Assembly: GCA_964410625.1 (NCBI GenBank)
Contig: CAYPHY010000019.1
Span: forward strand, 1-64,000
Direction: 5' to 3'
Length of the DNA: 64,000 bases
DNA from: CAYPHY01 sp964410625
GTDB lineage: Bacteria; Chloroflexota; Anaerolineae; Promineifilales; Promineifilaceae
The notes under the pieces were generated by a model. The model did no database searches and had not been told where the DNA came from. It was given only the letters and a program-made list of their open reading frames with translations. The position numbers were made by a program, and so were the translations under genes. Below are positions 49,493 to 56,915 of the stretch, piece after piece (position 1 is the stretch's first letter; every line of letters starts with the position of its first letter).

Positions 49493-50302
49493 ATGAACAA
49501 CCAGATGACATCCAACCACCTCTTCAGCGGCTTGGAACAACAATATGCGAGCAAGCTCCACTGCTTATTTTACGATCTGGCAAGCGGCAACTCCATCGAA
49601 TACCGCGCCGACCAAAAGGTGTCAACTGCCAGCACAATCAAACTACCCATCTTGATCCATGTTGCCCTTGAAGTCGAGGACGGCCGCCACGCATGGGACG
49701 AGCCGCTAACGCTCACCGACGAAGACAAAGTGCGCGGCAGTGGCATCTTGTTTGGGCTGAGTGCCGGGCTGACCCTCTCCCTACGCGACACCTGCTATCT
49801 GATGACCGTGCTATCCGACAACACCGCCACCAATATGATCATTGATCGCTTTGGGCTAGATGCGATCAATGCCCGCATCAGGCAATTGGGACTGGAACAA
49901 ACGACCTTATTCCGTAAGGCATTTACCCCAGACACGGCCGAAAGTCGCGAATTTGGCCTCGGCGTCACCACCCCGCGTGAAATGGGACAGCTTCTCATCA
50001 AGCTGGCCCACAAAGAGATTGGCCGCGAGGCAACAACGGCCGCTATCCTCGACATGCTCGCCGCCCAACAAGATCGCGCCGCCATTCCGCGCTATTTGCC
50101 CGCCGATTGGAAATACGCGGGTAAAACGGGACGCATCGAACATCTGCGCGGGGATGTGGGGATTGTGACTGCGCCGGACGGCCGTCAATTTGTCCTTGCC
50201 CTCTTTTGCAGCGAGATTCCAACTATTGACTGGACAGTAGATAACCCAGGTTTACAGGCGTTAGCACAGCTTGCCCGTTCCTTAATTTTGCCTCTTGACT
50301 GA
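49493..50302 (+). CDS. Class A beta-lactamase-fold serine hydrolase without a signal peptide
   Basis: A 269-residue protein. Active-site motifs are STIK (nucleophile Ser with Lys, about residue 45), SDN in VLSDNTATN (about 105) and KTG in YAGKTGRI (about 208). The omega-loop glutamate motif ExxLN of true class A enzymes is not evident: the loop reads AESREFGLGVTTPREM. No signal peptide is seen at the ATG at 49493 or in the upstream extension, so it may be cytoplasmic and act on something other than beta-lactams. No strong ribosome-binding site precedes it. Confidence 0.82.
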   Translation: MNNQMTSNHLFSGLEQQYASKLHCLFYDLASGNSIEYRADQKVSTASTIKLPILIHVALEVEDGRHAWDEPLTLTDEDKVRGSGILFGLSAGLTLSLRDTCYLMTVLSDNTATNMIIDRFGLDAINARIRQLGLEQTTLFRKAFTPDTAESREFGLGVTTPREMGQLLIKLAHKEIGREATTAAILDMLAAQQDRAAIPRYLPADWKYAGKTGRIEHLRGDVGIVTAPDGRQFVLALFCSEIPTIDWTVDNPGLQALAQLARSLILPLD

Positions 50303-50355
50303 GGGGCAGAAAGCATTACGATGTTCGATTAATGATTCTTGGGCCATTGCTGGCT

Positions 50356-53049
50356 TCAGCCTGCGCCATCGCTCAGGCTTGCTTGCGCGGCCGCCAGCCG
50401 TGCAATTGGCACGCGATAAGGGGAACAACTAACATAGTCCAGTCCGGTGCGGTGACAAAACGCAATGCTGCGTGGCTCGCCGCCATGCTCGCCGCAAATA
50501 CCCGTCTTCAACTTCGGTTTTGCCTGCCGTCCACGCTCCACGCCCAACTGCACCAATTGTCCCACACCCGTCTGGTCCAGCACCTGGAAGGGATCATCGG
50601 ATAGTAGTTTCTCCGTAATGTAATGGGACAAGAAGCGTGCGCTATCATCACGGCTCAGACCAAAGGTAGTCTGCGTTAAGTCATTCGTGCCGAAGCTAAA
50701 GAAGTCAGCATGGGCAGCAATACGGTCAGCCACCAGCGCGGCCCGTGGTAGCTCAATCATCGTCCCAATCGTGTACTCCATCAGCAGCCCATGTTCACCT
50801 AAGACCGACTCCGCCACCCGTTCCACAATCGCCCGTTGGTGCGCCAACTCTGTCTCCGTCGCCACCAGCGGGATCATCACTTCCGGCATCACCTTAATCC
50901 CTTCGCCTTGTGCCTGGCAAGCGGCCGAAAAGATCGCCCGCGTCTGCATCTCCGTCACTTCCGGGAACACCAGCCCCAGGCGACAACCGCGATGCCCCAA
51001 CATCGGGTTTGCTTCCCGCAACTGTTCCACCCGCTGCAATAACTTCTCCTTCTCCCACACCTGCCGCAACAGCTGGTCCATCCCATTGAAAGTCCGGCTC
51101 TGCGCCACTTGCAGCTTCAGTTCATACAACTCGCCCTGCAACTCCTCGTAATTGGGCAAGAATTCGTGCAATGGTGGATCCAGCAAGCGGATCGTCACTG
51201 GATAACCATCCATCGCCCGGAAAATCTCTAAAAAGTCGCCCCGTTGAATCGGCAACAACTTATCTAAGGCCATCTGCCGCGCCGCCAAATATTCGGCGAG
51301 GATCATCTCGCGCATCAGCACCAGCCGCTCTTCGCCAAAAAACATATGCTCGGTGCGACACAAGCCGATCCCCTGTGCACCAAAACGGCGGGCGACGGCC
51401 GCATCCCGCCCCGTATCCGCATTTGCCCGAACACCGAGGCAACGCACCTCATCCGCCCACCCCATCAAGGTCTGAAAATAAGTGCCTAGCTCTGGCTGCT
51501 TGGTCGGCACCTTGCCGAGCATCACCTCGCCGGTTGAGCCATCTATCGTTAGCCAATCGCCACTACGCACCTGCTTCCCATTGACACTGAAATACCCTCG
51601 CTCTTCCTGAATTTCAATCTCGCTCGCGCCGACGATGCAGGGTTTGCCCATACCCCTGGCGACGACGGCCGCATGAGACGTCATCCCGCCTCGTGCCGTC
51701 AGCACTGCCCTGGCCGCCACCATACCATGGAAATCATCTGGGCTGGTCTCGTGGCGAATGAGGATCACCTGCTGCCCTTCGGCCGCCAATACGGCCGCAT
51801 CATCAGGGTCAAGAACCGCCACACCAGCGGCCGCCCCCGGACTGGCCGGTAAACCAATGGTCAGCACCTCCACTTCCCCACTGCGGTCCACCGTCGGATG
51901 AAGGAGCTGGTCAAGTTGATTGGGTTCCACCCGCTTTAGCGCCGTTTTCTGGTCAATCAACCCTTCCTCAACCATCTCGACAGCGATTCGCACGGCCGCT
52001 GCCCCCGTTCGTTTGCCATTGCGCGTCTGCAACATCCACAGCTTGCCCTGCTCAATGGTAAACTCGACATCTTGCATATCGCGATAGTGGCGCTCTAACT
52101 GTTCGGTGATGGTAACAAACTGCACATACACATCCGGCAGATCGTCGGCCAACCGCTGAATGGATTCCGGCGTGCGAATCCCGGCAACCACATCCTCCCC
52201 TTGTGCATTCAGCAGGTACTCGCCAAACATCTTCTTCTCGCCCGTTGAAGGATTGCGTGTAAAAGCGACGCCCGTGCCGCTGTCCCAGCCCAAATTACCA
52301 AAGACCATCGCCTGCACATTGACCGCCGTTCCTAAATCATCAGGGATGCGATGAATCCGGCGATATTCTACAGCCCGACGGCCGTTCCAGGAATCAAAGA
52401 CGGCCGAGATCGCCATCCGCAACTGTTCATACGGGTCTTGGGGAAACTCCGTCCCATGCTGGTCGGTGAAGATAATCCGCTTGAAGGAAGCGATGATTTC
52501 GCTCAGTTGTTCCGGGGTCAGGTCGGTGTCGCGGCCGCTTTTCGTTTGCGCCTTCATCCGTTCCAGCACGCGATCAAACTTGTCCCCGGCCACGTCCATC
52601 ACAATGTGCCCAAACATGGCGATGAAGCGGCGATAAGCATCGAGCGCAAAGCGGCGATTGTTGGTCAGCTCGGCCAGCCCTTCCACAGTCTCATCATTCA
52701 ACCCAAGATTGAGCACCGTGTCCATCATCCCCGGCATGGAAATGGCTGCCCCAGAGCGTACCGAAACCAACAGCGGTTTGGTGCGAGAGCCAAACTCTTT
52801 CCCCGTCTCCGCTTCAATCACCTTCAACGCTTCTTGTGCCTGCGACCACATCCCTTCGGGGAACTGGTTCTCATACTGGCTAAACGCATTGCACGCCTCG
52901 GTGGTGATGGTAAATCCAGGGGGGACCGGCAATCCGGCCCGCAGCATATCGGCTACATTAGCCCCCTTGCCACCCAACAAATGTTTCTGATCCGCTCCCC
53001 CTTCCGAGAATAAATAGACCCACTTATGATCGCGCTGTTCGTATAGCAT
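50356..53049 (-). CDS. ppdK: Pyruvate, phosphate dikinase
   Basis: An 897-residue enzyme interconverting pyruvate, ATP and phosphate with PEP, AMP and pyrophosphate. The N-terminal ATP-grasp part has KHLLGGKGANVADML and RSGAAISMPGMMDTVLNLGL. The swivelling domain has the phospho-His in GGMTSHAAVVARGMGKPC (about 450). The C-terminal PEP/pyruvate barrel has GICGEHGGEPRSIAF. The length is normal for bacteria. AGAGGGA precedes the ATG. As the last gene of the PTS-associated run it could supply PEP for sugar uptake (inference). Confidence 0.95.
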   Translation of the reverse strand: MLYEQRDHKWVYLFSEGGADQKHLLGGKGANVADMLRAGLPVPPGFTITTEACNAFSQYENQFPEGMWSQAQEALKVIEAETGKEFGSRTKPLLVSVRSGAAISMPGMMDTVLNLGLNDETVEGLAELTNNRRFALDAYRRFIAMFGHIVMDVAGDKFDRVLERMKAQTKSGRDTDLTPEQLSEIIASFKRIIFTDQHGTEFPQDPYEQLRMAISAVFDSWNGRRAVEYRRIHRIPDDLGTAVNVQAMVFGNLGWDSGTGVAFTRNPSTGEKKMFGEYLLNAQGEDVVAGIRTPESIQRLADDLPDVYVQFVTITEQLERHYRDMQDVEFTIEQGKLWMLQTRNGKRTGAAAVRIAVEMVEEGLIDQKTALKRVEPNQLDQLLHPTVDRSGEVEVLTIGLPASPGAAAGVAVLDPDDAAVLAAEGQQVILIRHETSPDDFHGMVAARAVLTARGGMTSHAAVVARGMGKPCIVGASEIEIQEERGYFSVNGKQVRSGDWLTIDGSTGEVMLGKVPTKQPELGTYFQTLMGWADEVRCLGVRANADTGRDAAVARRFGAQGIGLCRTEHMFFGEERLVLMREMILAEYLAARQMALDKLLPIQRGDFLEIFRAMDGYPVTIRLLDPPLHEFLPNYEELQGELYELKLQVAQSRTFNGMDQLLRQVWEKEKLLQRVEQLREANPMLGHRGCRLGLVFPEVTEMQTRAIFSAACQAQGEGIKVMPEVMIPLVATETELAHQRAIVERVAESVLGEHGLLMEYTIGTMIELPRAALVADRIAAHADFFSFGTNDLTQTTFGLSRDDSARFLSHYITEKLLSDDPFQVLDQTGVGQLVQLGVERGRQAKPKLKTGICGEHGGEPRSIAFCHRTGLDYVSCSPYRVPIARLAAAQASLSDGAG

Positions 53050-53079
53050 GGTGTTCCCTCTTGCAGATGGTTATCCGTA

Positions 53080-53200
53080 ATTGGTGAGCAATAAATGGTG
53101 TATTGGTCTATTTGTGTACTGGTGTATTGGTATATTGGTTGACTAACCTGCCCACTCCACCAATACACCAATCTCTAATTCTCCCAGTCTCTCTGTCTCC
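53080..53200. repeat. GTGTATTGG and CTCCCAG word repeat
   Basis: GGTGTATTGGTCTATTTGTG and GGTGTATTGGTATATTGG words on the left face CCACCAATACACCAATC on the right, then CTAATTCTCCCAGTCTC words. They match the repeats at 30725 and 10404. Confidence 0.78.
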
Positions 53201-53204
53201 ACCT

Positions 53205-53558
53205 TCACTTCCCCAACCGGTGTTCCAAATGCGCCCAATACCAATCAGCCACAGTGCGTGTGACGCCCTTGCGTGCGCCAAATTGCAGCGGTCGGCCGAC
53301 CGCATCAATCGGAAATATCTCCACCGTAACCGTCGTTTCATCGGCCGCCTGATCCTTGATCTGGACTATTAGCTGAGTACGGTCACCCAACACCTTGCCA
53401 TGAATTTTCTTATCAAACTGCGCCTCGATCCGCCCCCCGGCCGTGTCTTGTTTCAGCACCTTCCCCTCCAATCCACCAACGGCCCCCAGTGCCGCCTCAA
53501 ACACGCTGCTCATCGGCTGCGGATAACGCTTCTCTTCTGTAATTGTATAAGCTGCCAT
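53205..53558 (-). CDS. Conserved hypothetical protein
   Basis: A 117-residue soluble alpha/beta protein (starts MAAYTITEEKRYPQPMSSVF). The pattern of amphipathic strands around LKQDTAGGRIEAQFDKKI and ETTVTVEIFPIDA recalls START/SRPBCC-like small domains, but I cannot name a family. It is on the same strand between the phosphofructokinase-like gene and ppdK, flanked by repeats on both sides. Confidence 0.65.
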   Translation of the reverse strand: MAAYTITEEKRYPQPMSSVFEAALGAVGGLEGKVLKQDTAGGRIEAQFDKKIHGKVLGDRTQLIVQIKDQAADETTVTVEIFPIDAVGRPLQFGARKGVTRTVADWYWAHLEHRLGK

Positions 53559-53569
53559 AATACCACCTG

Positions 53570-53680
53570 TTGAATGGATAATTGTGAATGGTTAATTGTG
53601 TACGGTGAACGGTTAATTCCCGCGGCACATGCTACCTGCCACTTGCCACCTGCTGCCTTCCACCTGTTACTTGCACCCGC
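53570..53680. repeat. GGTTAATTGTG / CCACCTGCTGCC words, running into the sugar kinase gene
   Basis: GAATGGATAATTGTGAATGG, TTAATTGTGTACGGTGAACG and then CTACCTGCCACTTGCCACC and CTGCTGCCTTCCACC units. The right part encodes the last 16 or so residues of the kinase (VTGGRQQVASGR), so the natural stop seems to have been replaced by repeat sequence. Confidence 0.7.
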
Positions 53681-54588
53681 TCCACCAACGCCCCGACCAG
53701 TTCACGAGAGCCAACGGCTGTGCCGCTCATGCTGGCCGTTGCCGCGCCACAAGCAATCCCCCAACGCAAAGCTTCCGGCAGTGGCATCCCCTGGCTCAAC
53801 CCCCAGACCATGCCGCCCACCATAGAATCACCTGCGCCAATCGGGTTCTTCGCCTCTATCGAAGGGCTATCCGCCCACCATACCTGCTGTTGGTCGTCGG
53901 CCAGCAACGCCCCCCGCTTCCCCAATGAGATCACCACATTGTCCACACCAGACTGCTGCAAAACCCGCGCAGCGGCCGCCACCTCTTCATCAGACCCCAC
54001 CGGCAGGCCGGTTAGGGCATGCACTTCAGCATCATTGGGTTTGACCAGGAACGGCCGTGCCGCACACCCCTCTCGCAACGCCTCATCGCTCGTATCGAGG
54101 ACCACTTTCGCCCCGGCCGCCTGAATCGCTTCCGTCAGTTCGCGATAAATGGTAACGGGAACACCTGGCGGCAAACTCCCGGCCAACACCCACCAATCAC
54201 CCGGCTTGGCTAGCAAGCACACCTTCTGCACCAGTTCGCGTTGTTCGGCCGCCGAAATCGTTGGCCCCGGCTCATTGACCTTCAGGTAATGGTCATGGGT
54301 TTCCGTTGTGATGCTAACATTCGTCCGCGTCTCCCCCGCCACCCAGACGAAATCGGTGCCAATTCCCAGCCCCTCCAAAGTGTCACGCAGCAACTCGCCA
54401 TTGTGCCCCCCGGCAAAGCCCATCGCCACGCTCACCGTCCCCAACGAACACAACATCCGCGAGACATTAAAGCCCTTCCCGCCACAATCTACGCGCCAGG
54501 CGGTAGCCCTCAGTACGCTGTCATACTCAATCGCTGGGACAATCAGTTCACGGTCTACTGCTGGATTTAGCGTAACAGTGTAGATCAT
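53632..54588 (-). CDS. 1-phosphofructokinase-like hexose-phosphate kinase (PfkB family)
   Basis: A 318-residue PfkB kinase. The N-terminal motif TLNPAVDRELIVP and the GGKGFNVSRMLCSLG block are typical of 1-phosphofructokinase, tagatose-6-phosphate kinase and PfkB. The catalytic Asp is in NPIGAGDSMVGGMVWGL (about 252-268). In a PTS locus it may convert fructose-1-phosphate or a ketohexose phosphate to the bisphosphate. Its last residues are encoded by repeat words. It follows the membrane protein gene with a 6-nt gap. Confidence 0.88.
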   Translation of the reverse strand: MIYTVTLNPAVDRELIVPAIEYDSVLRATAWRVDCGGKGFNVSRMLCSLGTVSVAMGFAGGHNGELLRDTLEGLGIGTDFVWVAGETRTNVSITTETHDHYLKVNEPGPTISAAEQRELVQKVCLLAKPGDWWVLAGSLPPGVPVTIYRELTEAIQAAGAKVVLDTSDEALREGCAARPFLVKPNDAEVHALTGLPVGSDEEVAAAARVLQQSGVDNVVISLGKRGALLADDQQQVWWADSPSIEAKNPIGAGDSMVGGMVWGLSQGMPLPEALRWGIACGAATASMSGTAVGSRELVGALVERVQVTGGRQQVASGR

Positions 54589-54594
54589 GGCCTT

Positions 54595-54984
54595 TTACTT
54601 TTGTGCTTCAAATTTTCGTTGGGTATAGCCATACCAGAGGCCGGAAATAGCTCCCATCACCACTCCTAAAGCGGCCGTCGCCACCCGGCCGCCCCAGGCA
54701 TAGGCCAGATGACGACCTTCAAGCATGGCGAGGAAAAAGGCAAACTGTGCCCAGGCGAGGACCATATCGCGGATAAAGGTCTGCCAGACAAATGATTTAG
54801 CGCGGATGACGCGAATGATCACGGTGACAAAGGCGGCCGCCAAACTCAGCCAGACCACAAATGCCAGACTCGGCTCGCGCACCGGCCGGAAGAACAGCCC
54901 AAAATACAAGCCCAACGCCGCGCCAATCCAGATATACCGCTGCCAGGCAACATCAATTGTCTTTACCGCTTTTTGCTTTGCCAT
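54595..54984 (-). CDS. Small membrane protein of unknown function
   Basis: A 129-residue protein with about four hydrophobic helices (near 16-32, 40-60, 70-90 and 97-118) and charged ends. No family recognised. It lies between the zinc dehydrogenase and the kinase on the same strand, 6 nt from the latter. No motif links it to sugar uptake. Confidence 0.62.
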   Translation of the reverse strand: MAKQKAVKTIDVAWQRYIWIGAALGLYFGLFFRPVREPSLAFVVWLSLAAAFVTVIIRVIRAKSFVWQTFIRDMVLAWAQFAFFLAMLEGRHLAYAWGGRVATAALGVVMGAISGLWYGYTQRKFEAQK

Positions 54985-55016
54985 ATCTGGTGATCCTCAA
55001 GTCTGCACTGAAATTC

Positions 55017-55084
55017 GCTCACGCAAAGAACGCTAAGACGCAAAGTATAAAAGGCTTTGCGCCCTTGGCGTCTTTGCGTGAGCT
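55017..55084. repeat. GCTCACGCAAAG hairpin, copy 1
   Basis: GCTCACGCAAAGAACGCTAA and GACGCAAAG on the left pair with GGCGTCTTTGCGTGAGC on the right. Nearly the same sequence occurs at 59881-59946, including the central GACGCAAAGTATAAAA/GCCGCAAAGTATAAAA segment. Confidence 0.85.
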
Positions 55085-55085
55085 T

Positions 55086-56825
55086 TCACGGCCGCCAATA
55101 TTTCTCAATCAGCGCAGCCTCCGCTTCCTCTGTCCACACATTGTCCGGCCCTAATTTGTCGGCAATATCAGGTAACTTCTCCGCCAATTCATCGAGGCCA
55201 AGCAAGGGCAAATCATGGATTTGCGGGAAGATGACAATCTTCCCCGGATACTTCCCTTCCATTACCGCCGCCATCGCCTCTCGTGCCGTTTCCATCCCAC
55301 CAATCGCCGCCACCGAACGCTCCGGTGATAGCGACCCTTCTAACGCCCGTGCCATCACCTGCGCTTGGTCATCAATCGTTAGGCCAGAAGTGCCGGTGTA
55401 TTGGGCACTATGCAGATAGACCGCACTCAAATCGAGCGGCGCCATCGTCCCATTTGGCACACCGGCAAACAAGACCAGCATCCCATCCGGTTTCATCACA
55501 GTCGCCGCCTCCGCCATCAGCGAAGCAACCGGGACCGACACAACCACATCATCCGCCCCAAGCTGGTCAGTCGCTTGCATCACAAAGTCGTACAGCGATT
55601 GCTCGGCCGTTTGCGGGTTAAAGATCAACAACGTTCGTCCGTGCGCCTCGGCCAGCGGGCCAAACTGTCGCTGTATTGCCTCCAGTCGTTCATCGTTAAT
55701 CTCGGTGGCGATCACCAATCTTGGCCCATTGGGCAACTCAATAGCCCGTTGGACGTGCATCTGCCCCATGGGCCCACCCGCGCCAACAAAGACGGTCGCC
55801 CCATTCGGCCGCAATTCACAACGGTTCCGCGCCTCCCCATACGATGCGGCAATGTCCGGCCCGCGGTTGCCGACAAAGGCGATGTAATCGTAATGGAGCC
55901 GCCCCACGTCGGCGTCGGCCAAACCATCTAGTGGCGTCTCGCCGACCAGGTTGAGCGTTCCCCGCCGGGCGATGTGGCGGCCGATCTCGCTGACGGTCGC
56001 TGCCGAGCGCGGGTCAAGCACCACAATATCGTCAAAGCCCTTGCCGTCGGTCAGCTCATCTTTGAGCGCAGCATAATCCTCCACGTCCAGCCCATTGCGC
56101 TCAATAATCGTCGCCGCTGTACTTGCCGCCAGCTTTTGCACGGCCGGTGGCACATCCGTCAAGATGATGGTTGCCGGAGCATCAAGACCAGCGGAAAAAG
56201 TGTAGTCGCGTTCGTCGCCAGGGCGGCCGATGATCCACATCACCCCGCCAATCTTTGGCTCCAGGCGGCGGCGTTGGGTATAGGCCGCCACCACGCAGCC
56301 CCAGGGTTCAAGCAGCGACGACTCGGCATAGCCCATTTCCCCTTCCAGAGGTAGAAGACACGGCCCGGCATCCGTCTCCAGCACTTCCGGGCCAATCAGG
56401 TGGTATTGGATCAAGCCACCCGGCACAGTATAGCCGTAGGCTGCGCTCTTCCCGTTCTGATAGATGTCCGGTTGGACAGCCAGACGCTGCCCAGGATGGT
56501 ACTTATCCTGTAAGTTACGGCCGACCTTGATCACCGTCAACGCCACTTCATGCCCCAATCGAGTCGGCTCGACCACCAAATTGCGGTTATACAACTTGGG
56601 GTGCTTACCTCCCTGTGTGATGATCTTCACATCGGAAAAGCACATCCCCACACTGTCTATGCGAACGAGCAGTTGATCATCCCCTGGTTCAGGGATGGGC
56701 ACTTGCTCCGGACGGCCGTCGTACCCCATATTCTCCAATCCCGCTCCATACATATTCCACGCCCAGGCGGTGTCTGGGATGGCAGAATCGGCCGCGCGGT
56801 AAAGTTCATACTTACTCTTACTCAT
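55086..56825 (-). CDS. Long zinc-binding dehydrogenase (MDR superfamily) of a PTS locus
   Basis: A 579-residue protein, much longer than the usual 340-400 of medium-chain dehydrogenases. The N-terminal GroES-like part has the metal-site motifs GMCFSDVK and LGHEVALTV and a late ESSLLEPWGCVVAAY. Then come what look like two Rossmann-type regions: one around VMWIIGRPGDERDYTF to IVVLDPRSAA (about 205-290) and a second from ATVFVGAGGPMGQMHVQRAI (about 345-365) to VVVSVPVASLMAEAATVM. By context it may oxidise a sugar-alcohol phosphate, as sorbitol- or sorbose-phosphate dehydrogenases do (inference). The ATG at 56825 has GGTGA before it. Confidence 0.8.
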   Translation of the reverse strand: MSKSKYELYRAADSAIPDTAWAWNMYGAGLENMGYDGRPEQVPIPEPGDDQLLVRIDSVGMCFSDVKIITQGGKHPKLYNRNLVVEPTRLGHEVALTVIKVGRNLQDKYHPGQRLAVQPDIYQNGKSAAYGYTVPGGLIQYHLIGPEVLETDAGPCLLPLEGEMGYAESSLLEPWGCVVAAYTQRRRLEPKIGGVMWIIGRPGDERDYTFSAGLDAPATIILTDVPPAVQKLAASTAATIIERNGLDVEDYAALKDELTDGKGFDDIVVLDPRSAATVSEIGRHIARRGTLNLVGETPLDGLADADVGRLHYDYIAFVGNRGPDIAASYGEARNRCELRPNGATVFVGAGGPMGQMHVQRAIELPNGPRLVIATEINDERLEAIQRQFGPLAEAHGRTLLIFNPQTAEQSLYDFVMQATDQLGADDVVVSVPVASLMAEAATVMKPDGMLVLFAGVPNGTMAPLDLSAVYLHSAQYTGTSGLTIDDQAQVMARALEGSLSPERSVAAIGGMETAREAMAAVMEGKYPGKIVIFPQIHDLPLLGLDELAEKLPDIADKLGPDNVWTEEAEAALIEKYWRP

Positions 56826-56838
56826 GACATTCACCGTA

Positions 56839-56859
56839 GAGCGATTTGGTAAATCGCTC
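56839..56859. repeat. GAGCGATTT inverted repeat
   Basis: GAGCGATTT (56839-56847) and AAATCGCTC (56851-56859) form a perfect 9-bp stem with a three-base loop, directly before the dehydrogenase ribosome-binding site. The core resembles the repeat in the leuS leader at 36006. Confidence 0.7.
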
Positions 56860-56915
56860 CTTCAAGCATACGATTTACTAAGCTCGTATTGAATACTCGA
56901 AGTATCGTGCCAAAG

